Shown here in pieces: positions 8,724 through 16,851 of a DNA stretch of 64,000 nt (the stretch's first letter is position 1; each line of letters begins with the position of its first letter). The notes under the pieces were generated by a model that saw only the letters and a list, made by a program, of their open reading frames with translations, made no database searches and had not been told where the DNA came from. Both the position numbers and the translations under genes were made by a program. The stretch comes from Frigidibacter sp. RF13 (lineage in GTDB: Bacteria > Pseudomonadota > Alphaproteobacteria > Rhodobacterales > Rhodobacteraceae): the NCBI RefSeq assembly GCF_026626305.1, contig NZ_JAPNUE010000003.1, forward strand, positions 62,001 through 126,000, read 5' to 3'.

Positions 8724-8730
8724 AGAGGGA

Positions 8731-9018
8731 TCAGATGTTCTTCGAGGTGTTCACTTCCATGAGGAGCTTTTCGGTGCGCGCTTCCTCGATCTTGTTGTGC
8801 AGGCGCTGAGCTTCTTCACGGTCGCGCAGCGTGTTGGTGATGGCGATCGCCGAGGAGACAAGCATCAGGGCGGACATGGCATAGAAGCCTTTGCCTGCGA
8901 AGGTGGCGTCCATGTTGTAGATACCACCTGCCATCATCGCGGCGGCAACGACGAAGTTGAAGATCGTGAAGATGGCGAAGGTGTTCGAATAAACACGCTG
9001 ATAAGCTGCGTCTTGCAT
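8731..9018 (-). CDS. YiaA/YiaB-type two-helix inner membrane protein
   Basis: A 95-residue protein with two membrane helices (FAIFTIFNFVVAAAMMAGGIY and YAMSALMLVSSAIAITNTL) and a charged helical C-terminus, matching the yiaA/yiaB domain. It lies 48 bases downstream of the PspA-like gene on the same strand and shares its operator region. In other bacteria such proteins are membrane-stress associated; the exact role is unknown. A GGAAC ribosome site precedes the ATG at 9018. Confidence 0.83.
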   Translation of the reverse strand: MQDAAYQRVYSNTFAIFTIFNFVVAAAMMAGGIYNMDATFAGKGFYAMSALMLVSSAIAITNTLRDREEAQRLHNKIEEARTEKLLMEVNTSKNI

Positions 9019-9066
9019 GGGATGTTCCTTTCTTTCTTTCGGATATGGGTTTGACGTCGGATCAAG

Positions 9067-9744
9067 TCAGTTGATCTTCGCCTTCAACCGTTCGAGAACC
9101 GCCTGTGCGTCGGGGCGAAGGGCGGCGCCGCAGCCCGCCGCCGCAAGGCGGTCGCGCATCATCACGGCATTCGAGGTGGTCGTGAGTTCGTTCAGCGCAA
9201 GGCGGGTGGCGTCGGTATGGGCCTGGCGTTCCTGCAGCCGGGCAAGCGTGGCTTCGGCCTGGGCAAGCGACGAGGTCGCGATCTGCGGCATCTCGGCGCG
9301 CAGCCTCTGGGTCTTGTCGGTCGCGACGGCCAGCTTCTGGCCGCGCTCCAGTTCCCTCAGCCGCAGTTCGCTGTCCGAAACGATGGCGCGCAGATTGGCG
9401 ATCTCTGTCTCGTAAGTGGCGATGGCGCGCAGCGCGACATCCTGTTCGGCCTCAAGATGGGCGATAGTCTGGGCCGCTTCGGCTGCGAGCTGATCCTTGC
9501 CTGCGGCAAGGGCTGCCAGCGCGCGCTCTTCCAGATCGACCTTCTGGGTGGCGATGCGGTCGGCATTCTTCTTTTCGCGTTCGGCATGGGCCATGACCAC
9601 CGCGACAGCCCGGCGGGCGGTCTCGACCGAGGCGGCGCTGTCGCGCAGCTGCTGGCGCAGCACAGGCAGGGCGATCGCGTCGGCCAGCTGTTCGGTCCGG
9701 TCGGCCTTGGCGCCGCGGAAGTAGGTGACGAGCAGGTTGAACAT
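9067..9744 (-). CDS. PspA/IM30 family membrane-stress protein
   Basis: A 225-residue protein, nearly all coiled coil: long heptads run from about 15 to 195 (RTEQLADAIALPVLRQQLRDS through LARLQERQAHTDATRL). It fits the PspA/IM30 (ESCRT-III-like) family that coats and mends the cytoplasmic membrane under stress. It starts FNLLVTYFRGAKAD rather than with the classic amphipathic helix of E. coli PspA, so it is a divergent member. GGGAGACC precedes the start. It forms a two-gene unit with the YiaA-like protein under three TetR-type operators. Confidence 0.75.
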   Translation of the reverse strand: MFNLLVTYFRGAKADRTEQLADAIALPVLRQQLRDSAASVETARRAVAVVMAHAEREKKNADRIATQKVDLEERALAALAAGKDQLAAEAAQTIAHLEAEQDVALRAIATYETEIANLRAIVSDSELRLRELERGQKLAVATDKTQRLRAEMPQIATSSLAQAEATLARLQERQAHTDATRLALNELTTTSNAVMMRDRLAAAGCGAALRPDAQAVLERLKAKIN

Positions 9745-9761
9745 TTTGGTCTCCCTTGATA

Positions 9762-9774
9762 TGAACGATGTTCA
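9762..9774. promoter_or_regulatory. TetR operator copy 1 (TGAACGATGTTCA)
   Basis: One of three near-identical palindromes TGAACG-N-(T/C/A)GTTCA between the pspA-like gene and the TetR gene. This copy lies 17 bases before the pspA-like start codon, within the ribosome-binding/leader area, and extends to a perfect 15-base inverted repeat ATGAAC...GTTCAT. Confidence 0.75.
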
Positions 9775-9796
9775 TGGAGCTGTTATGCGGCAATCG

Positions 9797-9809
9797 TGAA
9801 CGTCGTTCA
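9797..9809. promoter_or_regulatory. TetR operator copy 2 (TGAACGTCGTTCA)
   Basis: Second palindrome of the set, centre 35 bases from copy 1. It overlaps a GTG at 9796 that opens the regulator frame, one reason to doubt that GTG as the start of the TetR protein. Confidence 0.75.
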
Positions 9810-9818
9810 AGAAAAATA

Positions 9819-9831
9819 TGAACGTTGTTCA
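9819..9831. promoter_or_regulatory. TetR operator copy 3 (TGAACGTTGTTCA)
   Basis: Third palindrome, centre 22 bases (about two helical turns) from copy 2, so dimers on copies 2 and 3 would lie on the same face of the DNA. It is just upstream of the regulator start and suggests autorepression. Confidence 0.75.
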
Positions 9832-9837
9832 AAAATA

Positions 9838-10455
9838 GTGTGGATCGAATTGGGAAACAAACGGGACGAGAAGCGCGAAGATCTGAAGGCCCGGCTCGTG
9901 GCGGCCGCAGAGACGCTGATTGCCGAGCAAGGCCTGAGTGGCCTGAAGGCGCGCGATGTGACGGAAAGGGCGGGCTGCGCGCTCGGCGGGCTCTATACGG
10001 TCTTTCCCGACCTCGACCATCTGGTGATGGAAGTGAATGTCCGCACGCTCGCGCGCATGGGCGAGGCCTTGGCGCTCCGCCTGCCCGCCGACCGAGATCC
10101 GGGTACGGCGCTGAAGGAGCTGGCCGCCGTCTATGTGGATTTCGCGCTCGACAATCTCGCGCTCTGGAAGGCGCTTTTCAACCATCGCCTGCCCGAAGGC
10201 ACGCCGATGCCCGACTGGTACCGCGACGCCCATGAAGTGCTGATCCGCGAAATCGCCGCGCCGCTGGCCGCTTTGCGGCCCGATCTGGCGCCGGACCTTC
10301 TGGTCACGCGGGCCAAGACGCTCTTCGCCGCCGTCCATGGCGTCGTGCACCTGTCGCTGCAGGCACGCTTCGTCGGTGCGCCGCGCGATCAGATCAAGCC
10401 CGAGGTGCTTGCGCTTGTCGAGCTCATGGTCAGGGGCAGCCGCCCCGACGCCTGA
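9838..10455 (+). CDS. TetR-family repressor of the pspA-like operon
   Basis: A TetR regulator of about 205 residues. The N-terminal HTH reads ARLVAAAETLIAEQGLSGLKARDVTERAGCALGGLYTVFPD in successive segments. The rest is the ligand-binding helical domain, with the WF/TetR_C-like stretch around LWKALFNHRLPEG. The frame opens at GTG 9796, but that codon lies inside an operator. GTG 9838 or TTG 9850 (with GGA five bases before) give the usual short N-terminus; I list 9838. Its only neighbours under the three palindromes are itself and the divergent pspA/yiaA pair. The inducing signal is unknown. Confidence 0.88.
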   Translation: MWIELGNKRDEKREDLKARLVAAAETLIAEQGLSGLKARDVTERAGCALGGLYTVFPDLDHLVMEVNVRTLARMGEALALRLPADRDPGTALKELAAVYVDFALDNLALWKALFNHRLPEGTPMPDWYRDAHEVLIREIAAPLAALRPDLAPDLLVTRAKTLFAAVHGVVHLSLQARFVGAPRDQIKPEVLALVELMVRGSRPDA

Positions 10456-10479
10456 ACTGGGCTGCCTGCAAGAACGGGC

Positions 10480-10833
10480 TCAATTCACCACGAAGTCGAA
10501 GTGCTTGCGCACATGTTCCTCGATCTTCCAGGTGCCCTTGAAATCATGTTCGACGACGAAGGCATCGCCTGCCTTGACGGTGACGGGCGTGCCACCATCG
10601 GGGGTGATCACGATGCGGCCGGTAATAAGGACCACATATTCATAGGCGGTGTAGGTCGCATGGTAGGTGCCAGGGCTGCATTCCCAGATCCCCGAAACCA
10701 TCGCCCCGTCCTTTGAGGTATGCAGCACCCAGGTCTTCATCGACGGGTTGCCCTCGGTCCTGATCCAGCCATCGAGGTCGGCGGTCGCGGGTTCGATCCC
10801 GTCCGTGGACGGCAGTCTGGTGATGCTTTGCAT
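10480..10833 (-). CDS. Small cupin (DUF861/EutQ-like)
   Basis: A 117-residue cupin of the DUF861 type. The motif GIWECSPGTYHATYTAYEYVV is followed by GRIVITPDGG, the AGDAFVVEHDFKGTW turn and a closing strand KHFDFVV. GGAGGACC precedes the ATG at 10833; a longer frame to 10974 is not needed. It is a close relative of the cupin at 16364-16705 in this window. The family includes ureidoglycine aminohydrolase-like and ethanolamine-related cupins, but most members have no known substrate. It is convergent with the TetR gene. Confidence 0.85.
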   Translation of the reverse strand: MQSITRLPSTDGIEPATADLDGWIRTEGNPSMKTWVLHTSKDGAMVSGIWECSPGTYHATYTAYEYVVLITGRIVITPDGGTPVTVKAGDAFVVEHDFKGTWKIEEHVRKHFDFVVN

Positions 10834-10981
10834 GGGGTCCTCCGGTTCCTGTCTGGGTCTGAGACTGCCAGATCGCGGCGCGCCGAAAACCGCGCCGGGC
10901 GACGGCGGAAGGGCGGGAATCGACCTCTTCCGCCTCTTGTGACCCGGACGGCGGGAGGAGGAACGACGGCGCAAATGAAGA

Positions 10982-10999
10982 CGGGGCCCGCAGGCCCCG
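10982..10999 (-). terminator. Terminator-like hairpin after gabD
   Basis: A 7-bp GC stem (10982-10988 with 10993-10999) with a 4-base loop, extendable by GAAG/CTTC at its base. On the minus strand it is followed by CTTCATTT. It sits 25 bases past the stop of the aldehyde dehydrogenase gene. Confidence 0.65.
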
Positions 11000-11023
11000 C
11001 TTCGGTTGTCTTTTCCTGCCCGA

Positions 11024-12502
11024 TCAGATCGACAGGCAGATGTACTTCATTTCGAGATAATCCTCGATCCCGTGGTGGCTGCCTTCTCGGCCAAGGCCGG
11101 ATTGCTTGACCCCGCCGAAGGGCGCGACCTCGGTCGAGATCAGGCCGGTGTTCACGCCGACCATGCCATATTCCAGCCCTTCCTGGACGCGGGTGATGCG
11201 GCCGATGTCGCGGGCGAAGAAGTAGGAGGCAAGGCCGAAGATCGTGTCGTTCGCGCGGCGGATCACCTCTTCCTCGGTGTCGAACTTGAAGAGGGGGGCG
11301 AGGGGGCCGAAGGTTTCCTCGGTCGCGACCTTCATGTCCGGCGTGACGCCGGTCACGACGGTCGGCTCGAAGAAGGTGCCGCCGAGCGCATGGCGCTTGC
11401 CGCCGGTGACAACCTTGCCGCCGCCGGCGAGGACGTCGGCGATATGCTCCTCGACCTTCTCGACCGCGCCCCTGTTGATCAGGGGGCCGGTGGTGACACC
11501 CTCCTTCAGCCCGTCGCCAATCGACAGTTTGCCGACCGCCGCCGCGAGCTTGGCCGCGAAAGCGTCATAGACACCCGCCTGCACATAGATGCGGTTGGCG
11601 CAGACGCAGGTCTGGCCGTTGTTGCGGAACTTCGAGATCATCGCGCCTTCGACGGCCTTGTCGAGGTCAGCATCGTCAAAGACGATGAAGGGGGCGTTGC
11701 CACCCAGTTCCATCGAGCATTTCAGCACCTGATCGGCGGCCTGACGCAGAAGGATGCGGCCGACTTCGGTCGAGCCGGTGAAGGTGAGCTTCTTGATGGC
11801 CGGGTTTTCGCAGAATTCCTTGCCGATCTCGGAAGAGCGCGACGAGGTGATAACGGAGAAGACGCCCTTCGGCACGCCCGCACGCTCTGCGAGCACGGCC
11901 AGAGCAAGCGCCGAGAGCGGCGTCTCGGCTGCCGGGCGCGCGACAAAGCCGCAGCCCGCGGCGAGCGCGGGCGCGACCTTGCGGGCGATCATCGCATTGG
12001 GGAAGTTCCACGGCGTGATCGAGGCCGCGACACCGATAGGCTGCTTGATCACCATCAGCCGCTTGTCGCGCTGGTGGCCGGGGATCGTCTCGCCGTAGAT
12101 GCGCTTGGCTTCCTCGCCGAACCATTCGATGTAGGAGGCGCCATAGGCGATCTCGCCCTTGGCTTCGGCGAGCGGCTTGCCCATCTCGGCGGTCAGGATC
12201 GCGCCGAGGTCATCCTGATTGGCCATGCAGAGGTCGAACCACTTGCGCATGACGGCTGCACGTTCCTTGCCAGTCATCGCCGCCCAGCCGTGGCGCGCCT
12301 TGTCGGCGGCCTCGATCGCGCGGGCTGCGTCGGCGCGGCTGAGGTCGGGGACATGGCAGATCACGTCGCCGCGCGCGGGGTTTGTGACGGCGAAGGTCTT
12401 GCCGTCCTTGGCATCGACCCATTCGCCCGCGACATAGGCTTTTGTAACCAGAAGCGATGGATCCTTGAGAAGCGACCTCAGATCGGTGACGGTATCGAGC
12501 AT
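11024..12502 (-). CDS. gabD: NAD(P)-dependent succinate-semialdehyde dehydrogenase
   Basis: A 492-residue ALDH oxidising succinate semialdehyde to succinate in the last step of GABA breakdown. Catalytic residues are in place: Asn166 in TPWNFP, Glu265 in MELGGNAP and Cys299 in NNGQTCVCANR. The CVCANR spelling with a second cysteine two residues on is typical of GabD, where the pair can form a redox switch. The C-terminus ends in VKQSGLGREGS and EYLEMKYI-like sequence. AAGAGGT precedes the ATG at 12502; a longer frame to 12679 overlaps the divergent hydrolase and is rejected. No GABA transaminase is adjacent, so related semialdehydes are possible substrates. Confidence 0.92.
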   Translation of the reverse strand: MLDTVTDLRSLLKDPSLLVTKAYVAGEWVDAKDGKTFAVTNPARGDVICHVPDLSRADAARAIEAADKARHGWAAMTGKERAAVMRKWFDLCMANQDDLGAILTAEMGKPLAEAKGEIAYGASYIEWFGEEAKRIYGETIPGHQRDKRLMVIKQPIGVAASITPWNFPNAMIARKVAPALAAGCGFVARPAAETPLSALALAVLAERAGVPKGVFSVITSSRSSEIGKEFCENPAIKKLTFTGSTEVGRILLRQAADQVLKCSMELGGNAPFIVFDDADLDKAVEGAMISKFRNNGQTCVCANRIYVQAGVYDAFAAKLAAAVGKLSIGDGLKEGVTTGPLINRGAVEKVEEHIADVLAGGGKVVTGGKRHALGGTFFEPTVVTGVTPDMKVATEETFGPLAPLFKFDTEEEVIRRANDTIFGLASYFFARDIGRITRVQEGLEYGMVGVNTGLISTEVAPFGGVKQSGLGREGSHHGIEDYLEMKYICLSI

Positions 12503-12579
12503 GGCAGACCTCTTGTGGATTGCCCCGGGACGGGGCAGGCATGAGTATGGGCCGGGAGAGCCGGTTGACGGGGGAATAT

Positions 12580-13371
12580 ATGCGCTTTGACGACGCGTTT
12601 GCCAATTCAAAATATTTAGCAGATGGAAAAGATTTTCCATCACGCTGGGCGCGGAAGGCTGACGGCTTTCGCGCAGCAATGGGCGCGAGGGCCGAGCTTG
12701 GTATTGTCTATGGTCCGGGCGAAAGGCACTGGTTCGACCTTTTCCTGCCCGAAGGAGAGCCCCGTGGCCTCGTGATTTTCATCCATGGCGGCTATTGGCT
12801 GGCCTTCGGTCCGCGCGACTTTTCGCATCTGGCGGCGGGGCCGGTCGCGGCGGGATGGGCGGTGGCGATGCCTGCCTATACGCTCGCCCCGACCGCCGGC
12901 CTGCCGCAGATGACAGCGGAGATTCGCAGCGCTCTGTTGGCGGCCGCCGAAAGGATCGCCGGGCCGGTCGTCGTCACTGGCCATTCGGCCGGGGGGCATC
13001 TGTCGGCGCGCATGGCGACGACGGCCATTGGCTTGCCCGAGGCGGTCGCCGATAGAATCGCCAATGTCGTTCCGATTTCTCCCCTAAGTGATCTGCGGCC
13101 GCTGATGGAAACCGAAATGAACCGCGATCTGAAGATCGACGCGGCGGTCGCAAAGGCGGAAAGCCCCGCGCTTCTCCAACGGCGTCCCGGCGCTGCGGTT
13201 CATGTCTGGGTCGGCGGCATCGAGCGACCGCGCTTCCTCGATCAGGCGCGGCGGCTGGGCAATGCCTGGTGCTGCCCAGTGACGGTGGAGCCCGATCGTC
13301 ACCATTTCAACGTGATCGAGGGGCTGGAGGTCGCGGACAGCCCCCTGATGCGGGCGATCGTGGGGTCTTGA
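12580..13371 (+). CDS. Alpha/beta hydrolase, arylformamidase-like
   Basis: A 263-residue alpha/beta hydrolase. The oxyanion-hole motif HGGYW (about residue 67) and the nucleophile elbow GHSAGGH (about 140) are those of kynurenine formamidase-like esterases. The catalytic His is likely in DRHHFNVIEGL near the C-terminus. The start at 12580 has a GGGGGA site six bases before and gives the usual N-terminus (MRFDDAFANSKYL); ATG 12541 lacks one. It is divergent from gabD. No tryptophan catabolic neighbours are seen, so the formamidase role is only family-based. Confidence 0.85.
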   Translation: MRFDDAFANSKYLADGKDFPSRWARKADGFRAAMGARAELGIVYGPGERHWFDLFLPEGEPRGLVIFIHGGYWLAFGPRDFSHLAAGPVAAGWAVAMPAYTLAPTAGLPQMTAEIRSALLAAAERIAGPVVVTGHSAGGHLSARMATTAIGLPEAVADRIANVVPISPLSDLRPLMETEMNRDLKIDAAVAKAESPALLQRRPGAAVHVWVGGIERPRFLDQARRLGNAWCCPVTVEPDRHHFNVIEGLEVADSPLMRAIVGS

Positions 13372-13376
13372 GGTGG

Positions 13377-13400
13377 GCGAGGGGGCTTACTGCCCCTCGC
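13377..13400. terminator. Shared hairpin between convergent genes
   Basis: An 8-bp stem (13377-13384 with 13393-13400) just after the hydrolase stop and 43 bases from the stop of the convergent P1 peptidase gene. It could end transcription from either side; there is no long T-run. Confidence 0.5.
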
Positions 13401-13442
13401 GCTCCCCCGAAAGTATTTCCCGACAGACCGTGCAGTATCGCT

Positions 13443-14435
13443 CTAGCCGCTGAACCGCATGCGCCAGGCGGGCAGAAGATCGCCGGGCTCCGGCCGTGCC
13501 GCATGGACGGCGCGCGCGATGGCGCGGGCGAGGCAGGCGCTTGCGGCATGGCCGAGGGCAAACTGGTCGGAGATCGGGTCGGTCAGCGACCGCGCGCCGG
13601 TTGCGACGGCAAAGACCAGATCGCCATCGAGGAGCGTATGGGAGGGGACGAGTGCACGGGCGATCCCGTCATGGGCTGCGACCGCCATGCGGTGGGCCTG
13701 CGCCTTGGTAAGTGCCGCGTCGGTCGCAACGATGGCGATGGTCGTGGCCTCTCCCGGTGCCTTCGATGGCAAGGGATCGCGGTCCGGCCTTGCGATCTGT
13801 GCAAGGCCGAGGCCGCCGAACTCCGTGCCGAACTCGAAGGGCGCGGCCCAGAAGCGCCCCGCCTCGTCGGCGGTGGCCGAGCCGAGCGCATTGACGGCAA
13901 CAAGCGCCCCGACCGTCATGCCGTTCGCCAGATTGGCCGAGGCCGAACCAAGCCCGCCCTTCAGGCCCGACAAGGTGGCGCCATGGCCCGCCCCCTCGGT
14001 GCCGAGCGCGAAATCCGCCGTGGCAGCGGCGAGAGCCGCGCGGCCGAGCGCGGGATAGGGATTGTCGGACCAATCCTTGTCGCCGCCGTTCAGAAGGTCA
14101 AAGAGGATCGCCGCCGGGACGATCGGCACCCGTAGGGGGCCCACCGCGTAGCCACGTCCCGCTGCCCTCAACCCTTCCATCACCCCGGAGGCGGCGGCAA
14201 GGCCGAAGGCCGAACCGCCCGCGAGGACAAGCGCGTCGACCTCCTGCACCAGCCGGTCGGGCGACAGTAGATCTGTCTCGCGGGTGCCGGGCGCGCCGCC
14301 CATCACATGGACGGCGGCGGTGAAAGGCCTGTCGGCAGTCAGGACGGTAACGCCCGATTTCAGGCGCGCATCGGCGGCATTTCCGACCCGCAGTCCGGTG
14401 ACATCGGTGATGAGATTGCGTGGACCGGGCCGCAT
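13443..14435 (-). CDS. P1-family peptidase (DmpA/L-aminopeptidase-D-esterase type)
   Basis: A 330-residue N-terminal-nucleophile hydrolase of peptidase family P1/S58. Family stretches are LITDVTGLRVGNA, ALVLAGGSAFGLAAASGVMEGL, GTEGAGHGATLSGLKGG and NGMTVGALVAVNALG. These enzymes cleave themselves before a conserved Ser/Thr to make alpha and beta chains. Thr174 of the MTVGALV segment is the likely nucleophile here, which is inference. GGAGGT-like sequence precedes the ATG at 14435. It stands alone between the hydrolase and panC. Substrates may be D-amino acid esters, beta-peptides or cyclic oligomers. Confidence 0.88.
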   Translation of the reverse strand: MRPGPRNLITDVTGLRVGNAADARLKSGVTVLTADRPFTAAVHVMGGAPGTRETDLLSPDRLVQEVDALVLAGGSAFGLAAASGVMEGLRAAGRGYAVGPLRVPIVPAAILFDLLNGGDKDWSDNPYPALGRAALAAATADFALGTEGAGHGATLSGLKGGLGSASANLANGMTVGALVAVNALGSATADEAGRFWAAPFEFGTEFGGLGLAQIARPDRDPLPSKAPGEATTIAIVATDAALTKAQAHRMAVAAHDGIARALVPSHTLLDGDLVFAVATGARSLTDPISDQFALGHAASACLARAIARAVHAARPEPGDLLPAWRMRFSG

Positions 14436-14550
14436 GCAAAACCTCCGCAGGTGACCCTATGAAGAGGCCGCTTCCCGCGCAACTGCCAAATCGGCCGCCG
14501 GAGCGAGGAGAGCATGCAAGGGCTCGACGAGCGGTCCGGCCGTGAGCAGT

Positions 14551-15390
14551 TCAGAAGAGCGCGATATTGTCGATCAGTCGCACGCCGCCGATCCAGGCAG
14601 CGGCGAAGAGCCGCGCCTCGGGTGCCGCCCGGTCCAGAGGCTCAAGCGTCGCGCTGTGGCGCAGCTCGAGATATTCGACCTCGGCAAAGCCCGCCTTCAG
14701 GATCGCGCCGCGCGCCGCAGAAAGGGCCGCCGCCACGTCACCCGCAGCGCGGATCACCACTGCCGCCTCTGCCATGGCGGCATGCAGCGCCGGTGCCCGG
14801 GCCCGGTCGGCCTTCGACAGGCGCTGGTTGCGCGAGGACATGGCAAGCCCGTCCTTCTCGCGCAGTGTCGGGCAGCCGACCACATCGACCGGAATGTTCA
14901 GATCCTCGACCAGACGGCGGATGATCTGCAACTGCTGCCAGTCCTTCTCGCCGAAGAAGGCGATATCCGCGCCTGTCATCAGGAGGAGCTTCGTCACCAC
15001 CGTCGCGACGCCGTCGAAATGGCCGGGCCGGTGCGCGCCGCAGAGCACGTCCTGCAGATGGGCGACCGTGACCTTGGTCAGGAAGCCTTCAGGATAGACC
15101 GCCGACGCCTCGGGCGCGAACAGGACATCGATCCCCAGCGGCTGCAACAGTGCCGCGTCCGTCGCCTCGGTGCGGGGATATCTAGCGAGGTCCTGAGGGT
15201 TGTTGAACTGCTTTGGGTTCACGAAGAGCGTCACGATCACCCGGTCGCAGGCCGCCTTCGCCGCGGCGACAAGGCTCAAATGCCCCTCGTGCAGGGCCCC
15301 CATCGTGGGCACGACCGCCACGCTTTCACCCGCCTCGCGCCAGTCGCGCACACGGGTCCTGAGGACCGCAAGGTCACGGATCGTGCGCAT
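14551..15390 (-). CDS. panC: Pantothenate synthetase
   Basis: A 279-residue ATP-dependent ligase joining pantoate and beta-alanine. The nucleotidyl-transferase motif [11 protein letters not shown] carries the HxGH signature, [16 protein letters not shown] binds pantoate, and the KMSKS-equivalent lies near [10 protein letters not shown]. Length is normal for the family. It is 5 bases downstream of panB on the same strand, giving a panB-panC unit for two steps of vitamin B5 synthesis. Confidence 0.97.
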   Translation of the reverse strand: MRTIRDLAVLRTRVRDWREAGESVAVVPTMGALHEGHLSLVAAAKAACDRVIVTLFVNPKQFNNPQDLARYPRTEATDAALLQPLGIDVLFAPEASAVYPEGFLTKVTVAHLQDVLCGAHRPGHFDGVATVVTKLLLMTGADIAFFGEKDWQQLQIIRRLVEDLNIPVDVVGCPTLREKDGLAMSSRNQRLSKADRARAPALHAAMAEAAVVIRAAGDVAAALSAARGAILKAGFAEVEYLELRHSATLEPLDRAAPEARLFAAAWIGGVRLIDNIALF

Positions 15391-15395
15391 GCCGG

Positions 15396-16229
15396 TCAGC
15401 CCTTCTTCGTCGGCGCTTCGTCGGCGAAGAGATGTTCTGCCGCCGGATAGGTCCTTGCCCTGACCTCGGCCGCATAGGCCTTGATTGCCTCGTCGGCCGT
15501 GAGTCCGAGGTCGGCGAACCGCTTGACGAATTTCGGGCGGAAGCTGGTAAAAAGGCCAAGCATGTCGTCTGTGACCAGCACCTGCCCGTCGCAGGCGGCC
15601 GAGGCGCCGATGCCGATCGTAGGCACCGGGACGGCGGCGGTGATTTCCTCGGCAAGCGAGGCGGGGATCTTTTCAAGGACGATGGCGAAGGCTCCCGCAT
15701 CGGCCACCGCGCGGGCATCGGCCAGAACCCGGTCGCCATCGGCGCCGCGGCCCTGGACCTTGTAGCCGCCCACGGTGTTAACCGCCTGCGGCAGGAGGCC
15801 GACATGGCCCATCACCGGCACGCCGCGCTCTGTCAGGAAGCGGATCGTATCGGCCATATGCGCGCCGCCTTCGAGCTTCACCGCCGAGGCGCCCGTCTCG
15901 CGGATCACGCGGGTGGCGGAGCGGAAGGCCTGCTCGCGGCTTTCTTCGTAGCTGCCGAAGGGCAGGTCGACGACCATCATCGCGCGCGTCAGTCCGCGGG
16001 CAACTGCCTGGCCGTGCAGAATCATCATCTCGAGCGTGACCGGCAGGGTCGACGGCAGGCCATGCACGACCATGCCGAGAGAGTCACCCACCAATGCGAT
16101 ATCGCAATGCTGATCGACGATCCGGGCGATGGGCCAAGTATAGGCGGTCAGCATCACGATTGGCTCACCGCCTTTGCGCGCTCGGATATCCGGGGGGGTG
16201 ATGCGTTTCTCGACGCCGGTTGCGCTCAT
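15396..16229 (-). CDS. panB: 3-methyl-2-oxobutanoate hydroxymethyltransferase
   Basis: A 277-residue enzyme that makes ketopantoate from alpha-ketoisovalerate and methylene-tetrahydrofolate. Family stretches are [41 protein letters not shown] and FVKRFADL. The metal-binding Asp of VGDSLG and the catalytic Glu region (IVLEKIP) are present. The frame opens at 16256, but ATG 16229 has GGGGGA six bases upstream and gives the normal length. First gene of the panBC unit. Confidence 0.97.
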   Translation of the reverse strand: MSATGVEKRITPPDIRARKGGEPIVMLTAYTWPIARIVDQHCDIALVGDSLGMVVHGLPSTLPVTLEMMILHGQAVARGLTRAMMVVDLPFGSYEESREQAFRSATRVIRETGASAVKLEGGAHMADTIRFLTERGVPVMGHVGLLPQAVNTVGGYKVQGRGADGDRVLADARAVADAGAFAIVLEKIPASLAEEITAAVPVPTIGIGASAACDGQVLVTDDMLGLFTSFRPKFVKRFADLGLTADEAIKAYAAEVRARTYPAAEHLFADEAPTKKG

Positions 16230-16363
16230 CTTCGTCCCCCCGAGGTTGTCGCTCATAATCTAGCTGCGCCGCAGCATGGTTTCCAGCACTTCCTTGCCTG
16301 CCGCTGCGGCTTGCCCGGGCGAGCGGCGCGCGCTAGGCCGGAGGAAATGAAAAGGAGCCTGCC

Positions 16364-16705
16364 ATGTCCGCCTTTCTGCGTCTGACCCCTGCTGCCGCCA
16401 CGCCCGAAGTCGCGCGCCCCGCCGCCGAGAAAGTGCTGGCGGGCGATCCCGTCCACACGACGTGGAATGCCGAGGAACGGGGCGGACTTTATGCAGGCAT
16501 CTGGGAATCGACGCCGGGGAAATGGCGGATTTCCTATGACGAATGGGAATATTGCCGGATTTTGGCGGGCCGTTCGGTAATTGCCGAGGACGGCGGCGAG
16601 GCGTTCGAGGTGGCGGCGGGCGACAGTTTCCTGATCCGCCCTGGGTTCAAGGGAACCTGGGAGGTGATCGAGACGACACGGAAGGATTATGTGATCTTGG
16701 TGTGA
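16364..16705 (+). CDS. Small cupin (DUF861/EutQ-like), paralogue of the 10480-10833 gene
   Basis: A 113-residue DUF861 cupin with AAAAGGAG before its ATG. GIWESTPGKWRISYDEWEYC, RSVIAEDGG and AAGDSFLIRPGFKGTW line up closely with the cupin at 10480-10833, so the two are paralogues. It is divergent from panB. No metal-binding triad as complete as in the 897 or 1436 cupins is seen. Function unknown. Confidence 0.87.
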   Translation: MSAFLRLTPAAATPEVARPAAEKVLAGDPVHTTWNAEERGGLYAGIWESTPGKWRISYDEWEYCRILAGRSVIAEDGGEAFEVAAGDSFLIRPGFKGTWEVIETTRKDYVILV

Positions 16706-16851
16706 GGGGGCACCGAGGCCTCGCTGGCAGGCCATAGAGCTTGTGACACGGCGCCGCCATTAGTGCGAATTTGCAATGACCTGATGCGGATTGTCGGGGA
16801 AATGGTGGTAGGAATGTGGTCGTGCACCTGCCCGAGGTTTCCGGAGAAGAC

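Noticed and set aside
10780..10815. GCGGGTTCGATCCCGTC looks like a tRNA T-arm
   Set aside because: It lies inside a well-supported cupin gene, the stem does not pair cleanly, and no acceptor, D or anticodon arms are near.
11006..12544. 512-codon frame opposite gabD
   Set aside because: No domain, composition is that of an antisense frame, and the minus strand is a complete ALDH.
16253..16735. 160-codon minus-strand frame
   Set aside because: Opposite a clear DUF861 cupin with a strong ribosome site.
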